A stretch of 64,000 bases of DNA, from the NCBI RefSeq assembly GCF_014207985.1, contig NZ_JACHMI010000001.1:2649001-2713000 (forward strand), written 5' to 3'. A program made the translations under genes and the position numbers. Positions within the stretch are counted from its first letter, which is position 1; each line of letters opens with the position of its first letter. This document shows, piece after piece, positions 59,315 through 64,000 of this stretch. The notes below the pieces were generated by a model, which did not search any database, had not been told where the DNA came from, and saw only the letters and a list, made by a program, of their open reading frames with translations. This DNA is from Nonomuraea rubra. Lineage in GTDB: Bacteria > Actinomycetota > Actinomycetes > Streptosporangiales > Streptosporangiaceae.

Positions 59315-62077
59315 GTGCGCGAAGACCCCCTGCCTGACCTGCGCGGCCGGCACCGCGAACGCGAAGCCCTGGACCGCCTGCTGGAGGGCGTACGGACCGG
59401 CCGGAGCGAGGTCCTGGTGCTGCGGGGGGAAGCCGGCATCGGCAAGACCGCCTTGCTGAATCAGCTGTGCGACCGTGCTTCCGGATGCCGGTTGGCACGG
59501 GCGGCGGGCGTCGAGTCGGAGATGGAGCTGGCGTTCGCGGGCCTGCACCTCCTCTGCGCACCGTTCCTGGACCACCTGCCCGCGCTGCCGGACACGCAGG
59601 CGGATGCGCTGCGGATCGCCTTCGGCCTGCGGGGCGGGGGCGCCCCCGATCGGTTCCTGGTCGGCCTGGCAGTGCTGACGCTGCTGTCGAAGGTGGCGGA
59701 GGAACGGCCGCTCGTCTGCGTGATCGACGACGCGCAGTGGCTGGATAGGGCCTCGGCGCAGACGCTGGCCTTCGTGGCCCGGCGGCTGGTCGCCGAGTCG
59801 GTCGCGATGGTCTTCGCCGTGCGGGAGCCCGGCGACGACAAGACCCTCGCCGCGCTGCCGGAGCTGACGGTGCACGGCCTGGAGCCCGACGACGCGCGGG
59901 CACTGCTGGAGTGGGCTCAGCCCGGTCCTCTGGACGAGCAGGTACGCGACCGGCTCGTGGCCGAAACGCGCGGGAATCCGCTCGCCCTGCTGGAGCTGCC
60001 GCGCGGGCTGCCGGTCGAAGAGCTGGCGGGGGGTTTCGGGCCGTTCAGGTGGCCGGAGGTCTCAGCCGGCATCGAGGAGAGCTTCCGCCGCCGAGTCGAG
60101 GCGCTCCCCGCCCCGGCCCAGGCGCTTCTGCTGGTGGCGGCGGCGGAACCACTCGGTGATCCGCTGCTGCTGTGGCGCGCGGCGGACCGGCTGGGCATCG
60201 GGCCCGCGGCGGCGGACCCGGCGTACACCGACGGGCTGATGACGATCGGCGAGCGCGTCGTCTTCCGTCACCCCCTCGTGCGTACGGTGGTGTACCGCTC
60301 GGCCCAGGCGCAGGACCGGCGGGCGGCGCACCTGGCGCTGGCCGAGGCGACGGACCGGGACACCGATCCCGCTCGCCGGGCCTGGCATCTTGCCGCCGCC
60401 GCGGAAGGCCCGGACGAGGAGGTCGCGGCCGAGCTGGAACGCTCCGCCGGTCAGGCGCAGGCCCGTGGTGGCCTGGCGGCGGCGGCTTCGTTCCTGCAAC
60501 GCGCGGTGGCGCTGACGGCGGATCCGGTGCGGCGGGCGGAGCGTGCGCTCACCGCCGCGGGGGCGAGCGTTCAGGCGGGTGTCTTCAACGTCGCGCTGGG
60601 GCTGCTGGCCACGGCGGAGGCCGGGCCGCTCGGGGACCTGCAACGCGCCCGCGCGAACCTGCTGCGCGCCCAGGCCAGGTACTGGCAGACGCGCGGCAGC
60701 GAAGGCCCCCTGCTGCTGCTACAAGCGGCGCGGACGCTTGAGCCCCTCGACCCTGGGCTGGCGCGCAAGACCTACCTCGACGCCTGGAGCGCGGCGCTGT
60801 TCGCGGGTGCCATGACGCGCGGCACCAGCATGGCCGAGATCTCCGGCCAGGCCCTTGCCTGCCCGCGCCCTGAAGGTCCTCCGGAGGCCGCCGATCTCCT
60901 CCTGGACGGCCTCGCACTCGCCGTGACCGGCGGGCGTGACGCGGCCGCGTCCCTCCTCCGGCAGGCGGCGGACAGCTTCGGCGGAGACAGCGCGGCCACG
61001 ATCCAGGAGGTCGTTCGTTCCACTGCGGCGGCCGTGATGGTGTGGGACTACGAGGCCTGGGCCGGCCCCCTGACCCGTCAGATCCGGATCGCTCGTGAAT
61101 CGGGCGCGCTCAGCGTGCTGCCCGTCGCCCTCGACGTCCTGGCCCAGGCTCTGTGCGTGGGCGGAGATCTCAGGGGCGCGGCCCTGCTGATCGCCGAAGC
61201 CGGCGCGGTCACCCAGGCGACGGGGTCGCGGATCGCTTCGTACGCGAGGCTCATGCTCGCGGGCGCGCGGGGACGTGAGGCCGAGGCCCGCACGCTGATC
61301 AACGTGACGATCTCGGAGGCCAAGGCCGCGGGGCAGGGCTGCGCCGTGCAGTACGCCCGGTCGGCCACCGCCATGCTCTGCAACGGCCTCGGCCGGTACG
61401 AGGAGGCGCTGGTGGCGGCCCAGCAGGCTACCGACGACACCCCTGAGCTGTTCGTTTCGGACTGGGCCAGGATCGAGCTGGTCGAGGCGGCCACCAGGGC
61501 CGGCCGTCCGGAGGCGGCACGCGCCGCGCTCGACCGGCTTCGCCAGGGCACTGCCGCCGCGGGCACCGACTGGGCACTCGGCGTCGAGACGCGCCTGCGC
61601 GCGCTGCTGAGCGACGGGGCGGACGCCGATCGCCTGTACCGCGAGGCGATAGAGAGGCTGTCGCCGACGCGAGTGCGTCCGGAACTGGCCCGTGCGCACC
61701 TGCTCTACGGTGAGTGGCTGCGGCGCGCCGGCCACCGCGTGGCCGCGCGGGATCAGCTGCGGCAGGCGCTCGAGCTGTTCGGCGAGATGCGCATGGACGC
61801 GTTCGCCGAGCGGGCGCGCCGGGAGCTGGCCGCGGCGGGGGAACGAGTGCGGCGGCGCAGGGTGGACGCCTTCGACGAGCTGACGGCCCAGGAGGCGGAG
61901 ATCGCGCAGCTCGCCGTCGCCGGGCGGAGCAACCCCGAGATCGGCGCCCAGCTGTTCCTCAGCCCGCGGACCGTCGAATGGCACCTGCGCAAAGTGTTCA
62001 TGAAGCTCGGCGTGACCTCACGCCGCGAGCTGGCCGGCGCGCTGAACGCGACCGGCCGCACAGCGGAGTCAGCCTGA
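59315..62077 (+). CDS. Large LuxR-family (LAL) ATP-binding regulator, copy 2
   Basis: A 920-residue regulator with the same layout as copy 1: Walker A GEAGIGKT (38-45), LVCVIDDAQWLDRASAQ Walker B region, a long helical repeat middle, and a C-terminal LuxR HTH (LTAQEAEIAQLAVAGRSNPEIGAQLFLSPRTVEWHLRKVFMKLGVTSRRELA). Start GTG 59315. Its distance from the NTF2 gene is only 52 bases and its orientation is the same, so it could be the last gene of the epoxide-hydrolase transcript. Confidence 0.9.
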   Translation: MREDPLPDLRGRHREREALDRLLEGVRTGRSEVLVLRGEAGIGKTALLNQLCDRASGCRLARAAGVESEMELAFAGLHLLCAPFLDHLPALPDTQADALRIAFGLRGGGAPDRFLVGLAVLTLLSKVAEERPLVCVIDDAQWLDRASAQTLAFVARRLVAESVAMVFAVREPGDDKTLAALPELTVHGLEPDDARALLEWAQPGPLDEQVRDRLVAETRGNPLALLELPRGLPVEELAGGFGPFRWPEVSAGIEESFRRRVEALPAPAQALLLVAAAEPLGDPLLLWRAADRLGIGPAAADPAYTDGLMTIGERVVFRHPLVRTVVYRSAQAQDRRAAHLALAEATDRDTDPARRAWHLAAAAEGPDEEVAAELERSAGQAQARGGLAAAASFLQRAVALTADPVRRAERALTAAGASVQAGVFNVALGLLATAEAGPLGDLQRARANLLRAQARYWQTRGSEGPLLLLQAARTLEPLDPGLARKTYLDAWSAALFAGAMTRGTSMAEISGQALACPRPEGPPEAADLLLDGLALAVTGGRDAAASLLRQAADSFGGDSAATIQEVVRSTAAAVMVWDYEAWAGPLTRQIRIARESGALSVLPVALDVLAQALCVGGDLRGAALLIAEAGAVTQATGSRIASYARLMLAGARGREAEARTLINVTISEAKAAGQGCAVQYARSATAMLCNGLGRYEEALVAAQQATDDTPELFVSDWARIELVEAATRAGRPEAARAALDRLRQGTAAAGTDWALGVETRLRALLSDGADADRLYREAIERLSPTRVRPELARAHLLYGEWLRRAGHRVAARDQLRQALELFGEMRMDAFAERARRELAAAGERVRRRRVDAFDELTAQEAEIAQLAVAGRSNPEIGAQLFLSPRTVEWHLRKVFMKLGVTSRRELAGALNATGRTAESA

Positions 62078-62093
62078 ACCACAACGGCAGGGG

Positions 62094-62438
62094 TCAGAGG
62101 CTGCCTTCTTCCTTCCTGCGACGCTCGTTGTACGCACGCATCCGCGGCGGGTACCCGGTGAGCTGAACGTCGTAGACAGGCAAGGCAAGATCGCGGGCGA
62201 CCTTGTGGATCACAGCCGGCGAGCCGACCCTGCGCCTGGTCCACTCGCCATCGTCGGCCACCGCCACAGCGGTCGTATCGGTGGCAAATGTCTCTGGCTC
62301 GACGTAGAACTCGACACCGCGCCGCGAACGGGCAAAGGCGATGAGCGCCTCGATGTCGGCGTCTGTCGCCTCTCGGTCGAACTTCGCGATCTTGCGGCCG
62401 CGCAGTCGACGAATGCCGTAGCGGTCTCGCCATCTCAT
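62094..62438 (-). CDS. Conserved hypothetical protein
   Basis: A 114-residue basic protein beginning MRWRDRYGIRRLRGRKIAKFDREATDADIEALIAFARSRRGVEFYVEPET. It has conserved AVADDGEWTRRRVG and LPVYDVQLTGYPPRMRAYNERR patterns that I have seen in actinobacterial proteins sometimes labelled oxidoreductase, without support. No catalytic motif is visible. ATG 62438 lacks a strong ribosome site. It converges with the LuxR gene and diverges from the DUF1707 gene. Confidence 0.65.
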   Translation of the reverse strand: MRWRDRYGIRRLRGRKIAKFDREATDADIEALIAFARSRRGVEFYVEPETFATDTTAVAVADDGEWTRRRVGSPAVIHKVARDLALPVYDVQLTGYPPRMRAYNERRRKEEGSL

Positions 62439-62571
62439 GAATCCTTTTTATACCGTCTGGAGCGCTTGCGTCGGGGATGATCTCGGGGACGAATCCGGGA
62501 TTCTCCCGATGGCACCGGAGGTATCCGCGACGCAGTATGGGTGGTGACGGTTCGATTCCCTAAGGAGAGGC

Positions 62572-63168
62572 ATGACGACAATGGCTGGGGTACCGAAAAC
62601 CCCCGGGCCGGGACAGGTGCCGCCAGCTCATCTGCGCGTCACCAACCAGGACCGGGAGAACGTGGTCGAGCACGTCAAAGCCGCCTACGCGGAAGGCCGC
62701 TTCGACAAGCTCGAATTCGACGACCGCCTGGAGCGCGCCATGACGGCGCGCACGCACGGCGACCTGGTGCCCATCATGAACGAGCTGTACGGCCCGCAGG
62801 CCGTGCCCAGGGCCGCCGCCGCGCTCCCGCATCCGGCGTCGCAGCCGGGCACGGCGGAGAGCAACGAACGTCTCGGCGGAGCCCTCGCCCACGCGCTGCC
62901 GATCGTCGGATTCCCGATCCTCGGCCCGCTGCTCCTGCTGCTCACCGGCGGCAAGACCTCGCCCTACATCCGCAAGCACGCCCTCGAGGCACTCAACTTC
63001 CAGATCACGGTCGTAGGCGCCTCGGTATTGTTGCCGCTGACCTTCGTCGGCATCGTGCTGGTGCCGTTCATCTGGGTCGCGGCGGTGGTTCTCGCCGTCG
63101 TCGGCGGGGTCTCGGCGCTGTCGGAGGGCGATTTCCGTTATCCGCTGACAATCCGCCTGGTGAAGTGA
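62572..63168 (+). CDS. DUF1707 / DUF4870 membrane protein
   Basis: A 198-residue protein. Residues about 20-65 match DUF1707 (LRVTNQDRENVVEHVKAAYAEGRFDKLEFDDRLERAMTARTHGDL), a putative nucleic-acid or protein-binding helical module. Residues about 100-195 are a DUF4870-type membrane domain (GGKTSPYIRKHALEALNFQITV, then two hydrophobic segments and GDFRYPLTIRLVK). The domain pairing is common in actinobacteria. ATG 62572 follows AGGAGAGGC. Function unknown. Confidence 0.83.
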   Translation: MTTMAGVPKTPGPGQVPPAHLRVTNQDRENVVEHVKAAYAEGRFDKLEFDDRLERAMTARTHGDLVPIMNELYGPQAVPRAAAALPHPASQPGTAESNERLGGALAHALPIVGFPILGPLLLLLTGGKTSPYIRKHALEALNFQITVVGASVLLPLTFVGIVLVPFIWVAAVVLAVVGGVSALSEGDFRYPLTIRLVK

Positions 63169-63234
63169 CGGCCAAGCCGGACCGAAATGCCCTTTCCGCC
63201 CTGCGGAGACCTGCTGTCGGAGTTGTCCATGGCC

Positions 63235-64000
<766 letters not shown>

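Overview
The window reads as chromosome of a GC-rich filamentous actinomycete. The evidence is the strong G/C bias at third codon positions, frequent GTG and TTG starts, leaderless-looking promoters, and typical actinobacterial families (WYL, SigE-type and ECF41 sigma factors, DUF4192, DUF1707, F420-type LLM oxidoreductase, LAL-type LuxR regulators). The combination resembles Streptosporangiales (Nonomuraea-like), but that placement is an impression from gene content. I see no insertion sequence, phage, plasmid or CRISPR module.

Layout. 1-6773: a truncated ECF41 sigma factor with its own promoter motif, tRNA-Ala(GGC), a GNAT acetyltransferase, a THEP1-like NTPase, a WYL regulator, a group II PLP decarboxylase, a DUF4236 protein, a MocR-type regulator that lacks its PLP lysine, and a metallophosphoesterase. 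6779-24989: the centrepiece, an L-arabinose utilisation regulon. It has a secreted multidomain GH51 arabinofuranosidase, two paralogous LacI regulators, a YtfQRT/YjfF-type furanose ABC importer, a ChvE/GguAB-type monosaccharide ABC importer, and araB-araD-araA. Operator-like sites around TTGTTAGCG(T/A/C)TAACAA sit before every transcription unit, so arabinan breakdown, uptake and conversion to D-xylulose 5-phosphate appear to be one regulon.

24986-37501: metabolic and regulatory genes, including an alditol-oxidase-like flavoprotein, an F420-type oxidoreductase, a decayed short-chain dehydrogenase upstream of a DUF2071 gene, a TetR regulator, a methyltransferase, and a compact type III polyketide synthase operon (T3PKS, ICMT-like methyltransferase, DinB-like protein) divergent from a GlxA-like regulator. 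There is also an orphan asparagine-synthetase-like enzyme and a von Willebrand A lipoprotein. 37572-44626: a second tRNA-Ala(GGC) with terminator, a small gene behind a LexA-like box, a MarR-GNAT fusion behind a perfect palindrome, a SigE-family sigma factor with a membrane partner, a second GlxA regulator with a divergent MFS transporter, a Pth2-like hydrolase and a DUF3616 protein.

44725-51996: housekeeping-type genes (FtsH, DUF937, Maf, EI24), then a complete ECF41 sigma factor divergent from a short-chain dehydrogenase, both with ECF41-type promoters, followed by a 29-bp tandem repeat and hairpin. 52171-64000: a DUF4192 protein, two large LAL/LuxR regulators flanking a three-gene epoxide-hydrolase/SnoaL-fold operon, small conserved proteins, and an RlpA-like cell-wall protein cut by the window end.

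The strongest points for follow-up are the arabinose regulon architecture, the three ECF41 promoters, the lysine-less MocR regulator, the palindrome over the MarR-GNAT start codon and the orphan asparagine-synthetase-like gene.
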